DNA of 64,000 nucleotides from Nitrosarchaeum sp. (GTDB lineage: Archaea; Thermoproteota; Nitrososphaeria; Nitrososphaerales; Nitrosopumilaceae), in the NCBI GenBank assembly GCA_023265135.1, contig JAHFUM010000005.1, forward strand, positions 28,993-92,992. The letters run 5' to 3'. Position 1 is the stretch's first letter. The number at the start of each line of letters is the position of its first letter. This document shows, piece after piece, positions 26,473 to 36,100 of the stretch. A program made the position numbers and the translations under genes. The notes under the pieces are model-generated. The model worked only from the letters and a program-made list of their open reading frames with translations, searched no databases and was not told the DNA's origin.

Positions 26473-27314
26473 TACCACCCTCTCGTATGAATCATTCTAT
26501 AGTTCCAGTTTGCTATTGTTAAAGCTGCTTGTGCACCGGTTGTTTTATTTTGACCGTACAGAGAAAAGTTTGCACCAGTTGTGAATCCACATTGCTTACT
26601 GGTATGCCAAAGTTGTAATGGTGTAACGAATCCTGACGATGGTGAAGTAAACGGAATCATAATATCTCCAACTGCCCATCCCGCCTCAGTTATGGTACAT
26701 ATTGCTTCAATAATAGGTTCTATAGTGGCAGTTATTCCAATATTACTATTCTGACTTATTGCGGTTGAAAGTGCTGGCCAAGCGGAAAATGTACTTACGT
26801 ACCTGCCCATCAAGGCATACCACGTAATAGCAGTTACAACTCCACCAGCGATTGTCACTTCACCAACAAATACTCTATATACTTGCGTTACAGTTGACCC
26901 ATTACCAACTTTCATGGTCATTTCCTGAATATTGAAAGTGTTCTGGCCAGCTGTAATGCTATAAGTTCCTCCCCACTGATAAACTGGCGCAAGAGGTGTA
27001 GATCCAGTAGTGCATGTACCGTTAGCAGCAATATCTAAGTATAAGTATGTCGTACCGTTAGTTGATAGTCCATTCCATACAGGATTGGTGATAGACCCTG
27101 TACGATTTGATACTCCGGATGAGGCGGTTGCTACTAAGATACCTGAACTTGCATTAGCTGTAACTGTTGTACCACCAGTCGATCCCCCAAATGCAGATTG
27201 ACCGTTAATATCAACTGTACCAGATAAAATTGTTTGTCTTACTGGAACTGATGCATAAGTTTGAGCATTGCCATCAGCGAATGTTATACCTAAATCTGAG
27301 ATTGATGTTGTCAT
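26472..27314 (-). CDS. Tail fibre / adhesin protein
   Basis: 280 aa. The N-terminus MTTSISDLGITFADGNAQTY is typical of fibre genes that insert data-label-like text ahead of the domain, followed by a beta-rich region with NTFNIQEMTMKVGNGSTVTQ and a C-terminal WNYRMIHTRGW. Probably a small receptor-binding or decoration protein of the tail. Confidence 0.65.
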   Translation of the reverse strand: MTTSISDLGITFADGNAQTYASVPVRQTILSGTVDINGQSAFGGSTGGTTVTANASSGILVATASSGVSNRTGSITNPVWNGLSTNGTTYLYLDIAANGTCTTGSTPLAPVYQWGGTYSITAGQNTFNIQEMTMKVGNGSTVTQVYRVFVGEVTIAGGVVTAITWYALMGRYVSTFSAWPALSTAISQNSNIGITATIEPIIEAICTITEAGWAVGDIMIPFTSPSSGFVTPLQLWHTSKQCGFTTGANFSLYGQNKTTGAQAALTIANWNYRMIHTRGW

Positions 27315-27910
27315 TATGCAACCCTTGTTATAGTGAATAATACCGGATCAGTTCCTCCATATGCAACACCATCAGTCTTTGCATTTATTACTGAACCAGC
27401 TGGTAAATAAACAGTTGTTGCTACATTACCAGGCCAGTTCGCCGCCGGTGTATGATTAATGGTTAATACATTAGCAATCGTGCTGCTTTGAATATTTGTC
27501 GCACCTTGATTGTCATTTAAAGTAATACCAAGGTAACCAGATATTCCTCCAAAGACATCTGAATAGCTAATGGAATATATACCAGAAGTATTAATAGTAA
27601 AAGATGAACTGAGAGTAGCTGAATCGGCATAAGTAATATCAGATCCCTGATTAATTACTGTATTGAGGAATCTTCTGTATTTAGTATTTGTTGAACCGTA
27701 CCCATTGGCAGTATTTAACCTAATCATACTTGGAACTCCGATAAATTGCGGTTGCTTAACAAATGTTGGAGTTCCATCTGCCGCCAGAGATAATCCATTT
27801 ACCTGACCGCCACTAGGTCCAACAACAATAGCTAGAGTACCATCGTTACCTGCTTGAGTAGTAAGAGCACCAGATACAGAATTTCCTGCTGTTATAATAT
27901 TTTGTGGCAT
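27314..27910 (-). CDS. Tail fibre tip protein with C1q/TNF-like domain
   Basis: 198 aa. Residues ~70-198 have a C1q/TNF-like jelly-roll pattern: RRFLNTVINQGSDITYADSA, SSFTINTSGIYSISYSDVFG and the final VLFTITRVA. Such domains trimerise and form fibre tips. Start and stop overlap the neighbours by one to four bases, so the adhesin genes form one operon. Confidence 0.65.
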   Translation of the reverse strand: MPQNIITAGNSVSGALTTQAGNDGTLAIVVGPSGGQVNGLSLAADGTPTFVKQPQFIGVPSMIRLNTANGYGSTNTKYRRFLNTVINQGSDITYADSATLSSSFTINTSGIYSISYSDVFGGISGYLGITLNDNQGATNIQSSTIANVLTINHTPAANWPGNVATTVYLPAGSVINAKTDGVAYGGTDPVLFTITRVA

Positions 27911-27922
27911 TTAAGTCCTTAA

Positions 27923-28387
27923 TTATAAAAAAGTCACTCTAACTTTAAAATTCGATGCAGCAACCGCTATTGGCTGACCAGTAGTTTTTATAGGGATAGC
28001 TAAAGTAGTACTTGCAAATGCAACTAAGATATTTGTTGAATCGCATCCAACAAATAACAGATTTTCAGCTACTCCACTCACTGAGGTATGCCAATATATT
28101 TCATCGTTAATGGCCCATCCATTAACACTGACTACAACGATTAACGATACAATGATAAAATTTGGTTTTCGACCTAGACTATGTGCAAGATTCTGAACTC
28201 CAGCTGATAATACTGCTGGAGTTATCAAACTATTAAATAGAGGTCGGGGGGCACTTATCCAGTTTGTGCCATCCGATGTTAAAACGTTATTAGCATTACC
28301 GGGAGTCGATAGGCCTGTACCACCATTAGCTGTTGATACTGGAACTGCAGGCGTTATACCTGTTGAACCATCTATTACTGTTGTCAT
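27923..28387 (-). CDS. Short tail fibre protein
   Basis: 154 aa. N-terminal fibre motif STANGGTGLSTPGNANNVLT with SDGTNWISAP, followed by a beta domain (NLAHSLGRKPNFIIVSLIVV; ASNFKVRVTFL) seen at fibre ends. No enzymatic motif. The start shares its first base with the stop of the neighbour. Confidence 0.65.
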   Translation of the reverse strand: MTTVIDGSTGITPAVPVSTANGGTGLSTPGNANNVLTSDGTNWISAPRPLFNSLITPAVLSAGVQNLAHSLGRKPNFIIVSLIVVVSVNGWAINDEIYWHTSVSGVAENLLFVGCDSTNILVAFASTTLAIPIKTTGQPIAVAASNFKVRVTFL

Positions 28388-30534
28388 TATAGAACCACCA
28401 ATCTAGCACCAGTTGGTACCGTTAAAGTTATGCCTGTATTTATTGTCAGAGGGCCAACTGTACTTGCATTCTTGCCTGTAGTTAATGTATAGTTAGTTGT
28501 CATTACCGTACTATTTTCTTGAAATATACCAGTTCCACCTCCACCAGTTGCTCCGCCTCCAACTGATCCCCAGGCCGTCCCATCATATCCTTCAAATTTT
28601 ACAAGATCAGTATTAAATCTAAAATATCCAGCACCTGGTGCAACATCTCGATTGGCTGTTGTGCTTGATGGTAAAACAGCTGATCCGGTTGCAGCTGTTC
28701 TAGGTACAGCAAATGCAGTAGTTGCCAGTTTTGTTGAATTATCAGTTGCTACTTGAGTAGTGGCAGTAGTACCGTTAGGTAATGCAGGTGTACCAGATAA
28801 ATTTGATGCAGTAGCTGAATTTCCTGTACATGATGCCGATGACCCATCTATGCTTGTTATACCGGTTAATACTAATGGAGCAGATGCTCTATTTAACGCA
28901 ACTGCAGTTGTTCCAATATAAGTGGTGCTAGAATTTGCTGCATTATCTCCGGTATTAACTCCGGAAAGATTTGATCCTAAAATTGAACCAGATGTAGTTA
29001 AGCTACCGGTAATTATAAGACCGGCAGTAGTAAAATCACCGATAACGGCGCCATTCAATGATACTCTAATATTAGTTCCACCTGTACCAGCACTATTTGC
29101 GTATGCTCTAATATATCCCATTCCAGGTGAGTTATTAGTATCAATGCAAACACCTCCACCTGTACCGTACGATGCCACCGCACCAATTGCTTCTAGTTGT
29201 TGTGCCGATGATTTTAAATTTACAGCAAAACCTGTTGTAGACCATTGAGCAATTGTAGATCCGGATATTGCTAAGCTTCCACTAGTAACTGAATTAATTG
29301 CACCAGCAACAGAACCTGCTGCACCATTCAGCCCTAAACCAAGCGTGCCTGATATCTGACCAGTTATAGCAATTCCATTTGATGCGGTTATTGTAGTTGC
29401 AGAGATTGTTGATGGGGTTGTTGCACCTATTGTACCATTAAATGCAGATAAGGTTATTGTCTTATTACTTAGGGCTTCAACTCCAGCTAACGTAGCTAAG
29501 GTGCCAGTTGTTGGTAAAGTCAAGGTTGTTATACCGGTGGCAGTAAATGTTTTGGCAAATGCTCCCGCAAAAGTTAAATTTGCTGCAGATGTTAAAGTTG
29601 CTGCTCCATTATTAACACCTGTGCCACCGTATGTTGGAGATATAACAGTACCTTGCCAGATGCCTGTGCCAATCGTACCTAGACTAGTAAGAGAAGAAGA
29701 TATAACACTAGTACCTAATGTTGTAGCATTTAATATACTTACATTGTTTATCTTATATGCAAGACCAGAAGATAAATTCAATGACTGATTTGATGTCCAA
29801 TTAGAATTAGTATTATCCCAAATGATAGTTTTGTCGGTTGTACCATGTAATGTTATACCACCACCATTTGCTGTAACATCAGTAGGAACTGCAACTGATC
29901 CTAATTCAATATTAGTATCAGCGGTAATAAAATTTCCTGCAAACGTCATGTTACCACTTTTATCAACATTAAATTTGCTGACGCCCCCAACCTGCAGATC
30001 AATCAGTTTTGAATTTGCGGAAGATGCAGTATCAGTTATATTAGAAAGTATACCAGAGAATGTTGTAGGTGCGTTATTCCACGTTTGAGTAATACTTACC
30101 GGTGGAGTATTAGCTGCAACAGTTCCACCGGTAATTGTTATCTGAGTAGAAAATGTAGGTGACGCCTTAGGGGCAAGAGTTGTATCTGTTGGGTGAATAT
30201 GATCTTGTTTAGAAAATAGTAATGAGATTCCTGCATTTGCTAAACCGTTCATCAATGGGGAGGCAACACCTGCTTGACCTACGTAATATGCAGTAGTTGC
30301 TAGTTTTGTGGAGTTATCATTCTGCGCTGGGGTTGCGGCAGTTGGACTTAAAGTAAATGCGGTAGCACCGGTAACTGACAATGATGTAGCATTTATTGCG
30401 GCCAATGTACTAGTGCCAGATGCACCTAAAGTTCCAGTAGTACTGATATTACCTGATGCGTCAACTATTGATGTAGGAGTTGTACCAACTGAAAGACCAT
30501 GTCTTGCATTAAACTGAATTTTGTTAATTGCCAT
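28387..30534 (-). CDS. Tail fibre protein
   Basis: 715 aa, Ala/Thr/Gly-rich fibre. Motifs shared with the 30573-32882 paralogue: LATTAYYVGQAG/AFVLAQ-like, HIHPTDTTLAPK, SITQTWNNAPTTFSGI, and repeated ISTTGTLGASGTSTLAAINA-like units that form long trimeric beta shafts. The C-terminus (TGGGGTGIFQENSTVMTTNY) probably ends in a short tip. A perfect TATAAATA late promoter lies 36 nt upstream. Confidence 0.75.
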   Translation of the reverse strand: MAINKIQFNARHGLSVGTTPTSIVDASGNISTTGTLGASGTSTLAAINATSLSVTGATAFTLSPTAATPAQNDNSTKLATTAYYVGQAGVASPLMNGLANAGISLLFSKQDHIHPTDTTLAPKASPTFSTQITITGGTVAANTPPVSITQTWNNAPTTFSGILSNITDTASSANSKLIDLQVGGVSKFNVDKSGNMTFAGNFITADTNIELGSVAVPTDVTANGGGITLHGTTDKTIIWDNTNSNWTSNQSLNLSSGLAYKINNVSILNATTLGTSVISSSLTSLGTIGTGIWQGTVISPTYGGTGVNNGAATLTSAANLTFAGAFAKTFTATGITTLTLPTTGTLATLAGVEALSNKTITLSAFNGTIGATTPSTISATTITASNGIAITGQISGTLGLGLNGAAGSVAGAINSVTSGSLAISGSTIAQWSTTGFAVNLKSSAQQLEAIGAVASYGTGGGVCIDTNNSPGMGYIRAYANSAGTGGTNIRVSLNGAVIGDFTTAGLIITGSLTTSGSILGSNLSGVNTGDNAANSSTTYIGTTAVALNRASAPLVLTGITSIDGSSASCTGNSATASNLSGTPALPNGTTATTQVATDNSTKLATTAFAVPRTAATGSAVLPSSTTANRDVAPGAGYFRFNTDLVKFEGYDGTAWGSVGGGATGGGGTGIFQENSTVMTTNYTLTTGKNASTVGPLTINTGITLTVPTGARLVVL

Positions 30535-30569
30535 TGGTTCACTATCCCCAAAGTTTATTAATTGTTATA

Positions 30570-30577
30570 TATTTATA
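30570..30577 (-). promoter_or_regulatory. Late promoter (TATAAATA)
   Basis: Exact T4 late consensus on the minus strand, 36 nt before the 28387-30534 fibre gene start and overlapping the end of the preceding gene. Confidence 0.7.
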
Positions 30578-32882
30578 TCTTTGTAGCTTGGACATAAACC
30601 TTAAATGTTGTCGAGTTTGCAGATGATGGAGTTGCCAACAATCTTAAATTGCCACCAGAAATATCAAAGTCAAAGGTAGCACATGCACTGCCTAATATAA
30701 CTCCACCATATTCGGCTGAGTTTATGTTAGTACCGTCATGTATCGCATTAATTGATACTTTGTGCCATTTGCTTCCAGTAGTATCTGTTGCCTGAACTTG
30801 AAATTCAGCACTGCGATATGTTGCAATAGCAACTGTTGCAACTGGAACTTGCGTTACTGCAGTTGTAGTTGTTATGGTAGTACTTGATGACACTTCACCA
30901 TTATTGATAATGGGAGTTGTTAAACTCGTAGTAGCGGTGAATGCGGTAGAAGAAGCAGTTGCCAACGTTGACGATCCTGCAACGCTTAAAGTGCCTGCAA
31001 TTGTAGTATTACCGGATGCCGCAGTTACGTTGAATTTATTGGTGTTTACATTTACATCTCCAACTACATTCAATATACCAGAACCAGGAGTTGATGGGTT
31101 ACCAATTGTAGTATTACCTGTTGCAACAAGAACTTGAAATGTATTACCATGAATTGTATCGTTTAATATAAGATCACCACGACCTGTGAATGTACCAGGT
31201 GCAACGCCAGATGTCTTAAGATCTATTGTACCGGCTGTATGTATAATTGTCATAGTACCATCAGATGAGGTGAATGACTTCCATTCAGTAGTAGCAGCGG
31301 CATTATTCATACCAGGAATTTGGTTTGCAGAACCGGCCGTTAGTCCTGTTCCACCTTTTGCTATGCTTATAGGTGTTGCATTCCATGTACCAGTTGCGAT
31401 AGTGCCTAAAGTTGTTATATTAGATGAACCAGCCCATGTACTCAAAGCTGTATTTTCTACTAAACTTAAACCAACTTTTGATTTTGCTAAAGATGTTATC
31501 CAAGCTGGGTCTGCATATGATCCCGTTGTATAAACACCATTAGTTACAGTACCAGAATTTCCACTTAGATTGCCTGTTATTAATCCAGTAACACTAAGAG
31601 TTGAACTCATCGTAACAGCATTTGTAACACCTAAAGTTCCTAGAATTGTTGTATTACCATTAGATGCAGTTACATTAAACTTACTCGAACCGATAGAAAA
31701 GTCTCTTTTAATATTAGTCGTTAAATCGAGCATTGCAGTGCTATTTGGTAAATCAAAACTTATCTTCTTTGTCCATGCGATTGGTGAAGAAGGTGTAGTT
31801 CCATCAGAGAACCACCACTCTTGTGTAAATGCCTCAGTAATTCTAGACATCATTGCATGTTCACCAGCTAACGCACTATCTTTAACATATGTCAGTGAAC
31901 CGGTATCCCATCTTGCATTGTACGCAAAATTGAATTCTGATATTGAGTTGATATCTAATCCTTGAGTGCCACCTGCAAGACCATCATTTAGATCCTGATA
32001 TTCTCTTAGATGTTTTAATTCACCTGTTGCAGGTTGCATATCTCTAGCTAAACTGACGCCTGGTGTAATTTTTTGCACAATACCACCGTTTACATCAACA
32101 CCGAAACGTTGAGCACCGGCTAATTGAAAATCTAATAATAATGAATTTGCAGCTGATGCAGTATTAGTAACGTTGACCTTAATCCCACTAAATGCAGTTG
32201 ATGCATTGTTCCATGTCTGAGTAATACTTATTGTTGGTTGGTTGACAGTGACAGTTCCACCATTAATTATGATGTAATCTGTAAAAGTTGGTCTTAACTT
32301 AGGTGCAAGAGTTGTATCTGTTGGGTGAATATGGTTATCTCGAGAGAATCTAGTCCCCGTACCAAAAGATGCTCCTCCATCCATCAAAGGATTGGTAGAA
32401 CTTGCTTGAGCTAAAACAAATGCGGTAGATGCAGCCTGAGTTGTATTTGTATCAACCGCTGCCGTAGGTACCGTTGGTCCTACAGAAAATGCGGCGGCCC
32501 CGGAGACGCTGAGAATACCTAAGCCTGTTGATCCTGCAACGCTTAAAGTTCCTGCAATTGTAGTATTACCATTAGATGCTGTAACATTGAATTTATTAGT
32601 ATTAATAGTAAAGTCAGATGTAGAACCTAACAGACCAAGAGTACCAGTTATTGATGTTGCACCGGTTATACCGAAAGTACCAGCAAATGTTGAGTTGCCT
32701 GTTACATTATCACCGGTTGTCTTATCAAATTTCTTGGTATTTAAATCGTTGGCAGCTGCAACTAGATTAGTAAAACTTCCATATAATGGCGTAGCTAGAT
32801 CACCGATACTACTAGCAATAGAGTTGGTTATCAATCTCCAGTCATTGAAGGAGTTAAATGTTGTTACTTGAGGTATACTCAT
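30573..32882 (-). CDS. Tail fibre protein, paralogue of 28387-30534
   Basis: 769 aa. The N-terminus MSIPQVTTFNSFNDWRLITN and LNTKKFDKTTGDNVTGNSTF is typical of T4-like cyanophage-type fibre proteins that attach to the baseplate. The shaft has repeated NTNKFNVTASNGNTTIAGTL units (at least four copies), DNHIHPTDTTLAPK and [17 protein letters not shown], the last also found in the giant fibre at 15660-21368. The C-terminal domain (STTFKVYVQATKI) is beta-rich. Confidence 0.75.
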   Translation of the reverse strand: MSIPQVTTFNSFNDWRLITNSIASSIGDLATPLYGSFTNLVAAANDLNTKKFDKTTGDNVTGNSTFAGTFGITGATSITGTLGLLGSTSDFTINTNKFNVTASNGNTTIAGTLSVAGSTGLGILSVSGAAAFSVGPTVPTAAVDTNTTQAASTAFVLAQASSTNPLMDGGASFGTGTRFSRDNHIHPTDTTLAPKLRPTFTDYIIINGGTVTVNQPTISITQTWNNASTAFSGIKVNVTNTASAANSLLLDFQLAGAQRFGVDVNGGIVQKITPGVSLARDMQPATGELKHLREYQDLNDGLAGGTQGLDINSISEFNFAYNARWDTGSLTYVKDSALAGEHAMMSRITEAFTQEWWFSDGTTPSSPIAWTKKISFDLPNSTAMLDLTTNIKRDFSIGSSKFNVTASNGNTTILGTLGVTNAVTMSSTLSVTGLITGNLSGNSGTVTNGVYTTGSYADPAWITSLAKSKVGLSLVENTALSTWAGSSNITTLGTIATGTWNATPISIAKGGTGLTAGSANQIPGMNNAAATTEWKSFTSSDGTMTIIHTAGTIDLKTSGVAPGTFTGRGDLILNDTIHGNTFQVLVATGNTTIGNPSTPGSGILNVVGDVNVNTNKFNVTAASGNTTIAGTLSVAGSSTLATASSTAFTATTSLTTPIINNGEVSSSTTITTTTAVTQVPVATVAIATYRSAEFQVQATDTTGSKWHKVSINAIHDGTNINSAEYGGVILGSACATFDFDISGGNLRLLATPSSANSTTFKVYVQATKI

Positions 32883-32884
32883 CG

Positions 32885-32962
32885 TTATCTACTTTCTGAA
32901 GAATCTTTTAGTTTATTCATATCACTTTCAATTTTATTTATTCTACTATCATGCATATGCAT
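32885..32962 (-). CDS. Very small coiled-coil protein
   Basis: 25 aa, too short for usual calling: MHMHDSRINKIESDMNKLKD followed by SSESR. The heptad pattern fits a short coiled coil, and tiny proteins of this style occur in T4-like phages near fibre-attachment genes. Overlaps the stop of the 32949-33164 gene and ends 2 nt before the fibre gene start. The ribosome site is weak, so its translation is uncertain. Confidence 0.45.
   Translation of the reverse strand: MHMHDSRINKIESDMNKLKDSSESR
32935..32942 (-). promoter_or_regulatory. Late promoter-like AATAAATA
   Basis: Minus-strand element 53 nt before the 30573-32882 fibre gene. It lies inside the tiny coiled-coil ORF, so coding pressure could also explain it. 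Confidence 0.35.
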
Positions 32963-33164
32963 TTCTTACTAATCTTTTTATATCTTCTATTTCTAATCTT
33001 AGTTTGGTTACTTCCGACTGCAGTTCATTAATTTCTGAATCTTTGCCTCTGTTGATATTTCTTCTTTTTACATAGTTTTCGTACTCAGTTTTATTAGTAT
33101 TTACAACTAATCCAGGCTGATTCATGTAGGCTAAATCTTCATCTTGTGTACGAATTAATGCCAT
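32949..33164 (-). CDS. Small coiled-coil virion protein
   Basis: 71 aa. Begins MALIRTQDEDLAYMNQPGLV and ends in a strong coiled coil (NELQSEVTKLRLEIEDIKRL). Adjacent to the giant DUF4815 protein with no gap. Small proteins of this kind accompany the baseplate-periphery genes of T4-like phages and may trimerise fibres; no specific T4 counterpart is claimed. Confidence 0.55.
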   Translation of the reverse strand: MALIRTQDEDLAYMNQPGLVVNTNKTEYENYVKRRNINRGKDSEINELQSEVTKLRLEIEDIKRLVRNAYA

Positions 33165-36100
33165 TTATGCCAGAGCGATAACTCTAAGATCTTTAATTCT
33201 TGGGACAATAGAAGTATTAGTGCTTCGTTGTACTAACTTGACTTGGAATGTGTTAAATGAGTGAATGCCATTAACCTCATAATCTAAATCAATAAATTCA
33301 TCTTCATGAGTTTTCTTATAATTAGGAGAAACTAAAACCCATTTAGTTTCTGATAATGGAACTCCGGAACTTACTGTAGTAGATCTATAATATAAATCTA
33401 TATCTGTAGTAGATGGAATACATGCAGCAAATAATATCTTAAGAGCGGTAGCCGGGCTCTGCAATACTATAGGTAAATGCTGATACTTAGATTCTGCGGT
33501 GCCATTAATAGGTGATATTTCGTCAATGAATGTTTCATATTGAACTATGGTGCTAGAAACTGTTTCGTTAACCAAAGCTTTGCTTACATATATTACTGGT
33601 GTAGCACTCAATAAGTCAATATCAATGACCATGCAGTCAAAGCCGGCGGTATTATTACTAGTTGTCCCAGTTATTGTAACGTACGATCCAATTATAAATT
33701 TCGATAAATCCGCAGTCGCACATGATATAGTATTAACTGTCTGAGTAAATACGCAAGATGCTGCACTAATTATGGTATTAGCATCTATTGCCGTAACAAT
33801 ATCAGCTGAACTTGGAGCATTTATTTTATTTTGATTTGTAAATAACATTAGTTGTGTTAAATCAATAACAGGTGACATTGCAGAATCTAATGACGATAAA
33901 TTAATATCAACACTCAAAGATTTAGAATTAGAAAATAAAACATTCTCATTAAGATCTGAATGTATATACTTAGGTGCAGATAATTCAAATGTTCTTTCAT
34001 GTGTTATTTGAGTTGGAATTATATCTTTAACTGTATCATCAGTAAATTTTGCAGAGCTAGTAAGAATTGTATTAGGTCTTACAGATAGTGATGGTCCTGT
34101 AACTAATATACCGCTATCAAATTTTATTGATTTAGAAACTCTAACTGCAGCTCCACCAACGTTATCAGTTAAGTTTGCCGCAGCACCTAAAGTTATTGTG
34201 TAATGATCTGAATCAGTTACAGTACCAACTACAAAAGTATTATTGAGGCTGGCAGTACCTGTATCTGCAGAACCTGAGTATGTAACACGAGCACCCACAA
34301 ATAATCCATGGTTTTTATGAGTAACTTTAACTGCAGTATTACCGTTGGTTAATTTGAATGGATTTGGTTCCATCAATTCTAGAGAACCAATTTGTGATTG
34401 ATTATTTAGACTCAAAGTTCCAGATCTAGATATATCAAATTTGGCGTAATTTAGTTCAAACATCAGATCCTGCAGTTGGTCTGGTACCCATGTACTATTA
34501 TTTTGCGACTTAAATAACACACCAGTTGATGGCTGTTTAGAGATGATATTAGTAGGATCTTGGATAGATTTTTCACCTAATTGAGATATCCATACTTTAT
34601 AAGTAAGTGAATTAGATAGAACTTTTATGCAGTACTCTTTTTGAGGTGACAGATATACGGGCCCTGCGAACTTACATCTCGTTGGAGCAGTGCCATTTGA
34701 GCTTAAATTCATTTGAGAAGGATATATAACCGATATTGCATTAGTTAAGACAGTTTCTGTAGGTTGACCATTTACCATTTCACCGATCTGCACAACTACT
34801 GGCAATAAATCGAAAGCACCCTTTTCGGCAAAAAATAAATCGACACTGGTTATCCAAGTACCAGCTGTAAACACTTCAGGTATTCTGAATGATTGTGCAA
34901 GAGGATCTGGTCTATAAGTTTTTAACTGAGTAAGAGTATTGCGATTAACATTATTAATAATAATCGTATTTTCATAGATATCCTGTTTAACTTTTAAAAG
35001 TTCTTTAGTATAATTAATTAATCCAATAGAAGTAAATTGACCTGTTGCTTCAGTTATAACTGCATCAGATAAAACTGATGGAGCAACATCATTAAATTTG
35101 ATCTCATGTGCTCCGACGTCGAATGTATTATTAGCAGGAACGATAAAACCAAACCAACTACCGTTTGAGTTTGTGACCATTCCTGGGTTTGAATTATAAG
35201 ATACTACAGTAGCTGTTGCGTTAGATGTTTTTCCTTTTATGACCTGACCGGCTGTAAGGACGTCAGATGTATAATTTGCTGGATTACTAGTATATGATCT
35301 AGGTAATGCAATATACATCGAATATTGAATACTACCGGTAGAATTTATCTCAGTTTCCTGTGCGACTACAACCGCAGTAATAGTGCGAGTCGGACCGGAT
35401 GCAGCAATTGAGATTATTTCACCGTTGCTAAACAAATTAACATGTGAAAATCCTGTGTTAGTAGAGTTAGTTGTTTCTAAATCACGACTGTAACTGAATT
35501 CGTTACCTGCGATATTTGACCTAAAATCAACAAATTTACCGGCAGGAGCTGTAATAATTATCTTAGCGCAAGAAGTTATATAAGAATCAATGCTTGAGTT
35601 ATCTAAGTATCCATATATTGTAGAAAATGGTTTCATACCTCTTACTTCGCACATTATAGGTATCGAACGCATTTTTTGAGCTGGAATTGATCCCAGAGCA
35701 TTTACAACATCTGATACGGTAGAAACTACCGTCTTAGATATCGTACTTTGAGAGGAAGACAGTATAGTATCTTCAACTATTATATTTTTTCCAAGATCAT
35801 ACCAACCAGGAGGTATTGATACCCATTTTGACTTATCAACTGTTGAACCATGGTTAGGATCCATAGCTCCCGCTTGAATAACTTGAATTGCATTTGTAGA
35901 ATTAACTACGTTATTAATAGTATTTGTATTATAGTGAATATCACTAGAGACAATTTCAGTCAACACAGCATTAGAAGTTTCTTGCCAGCTGTCAACTTCC
36001 GGTGTTATTTTGCATGTTCCGATAAATCTGAATATGGTGAATCCATTAATATATTCTTTTCTAGATGCCACTTTTTGAGATACAATTGGAGTTTCAGTAT

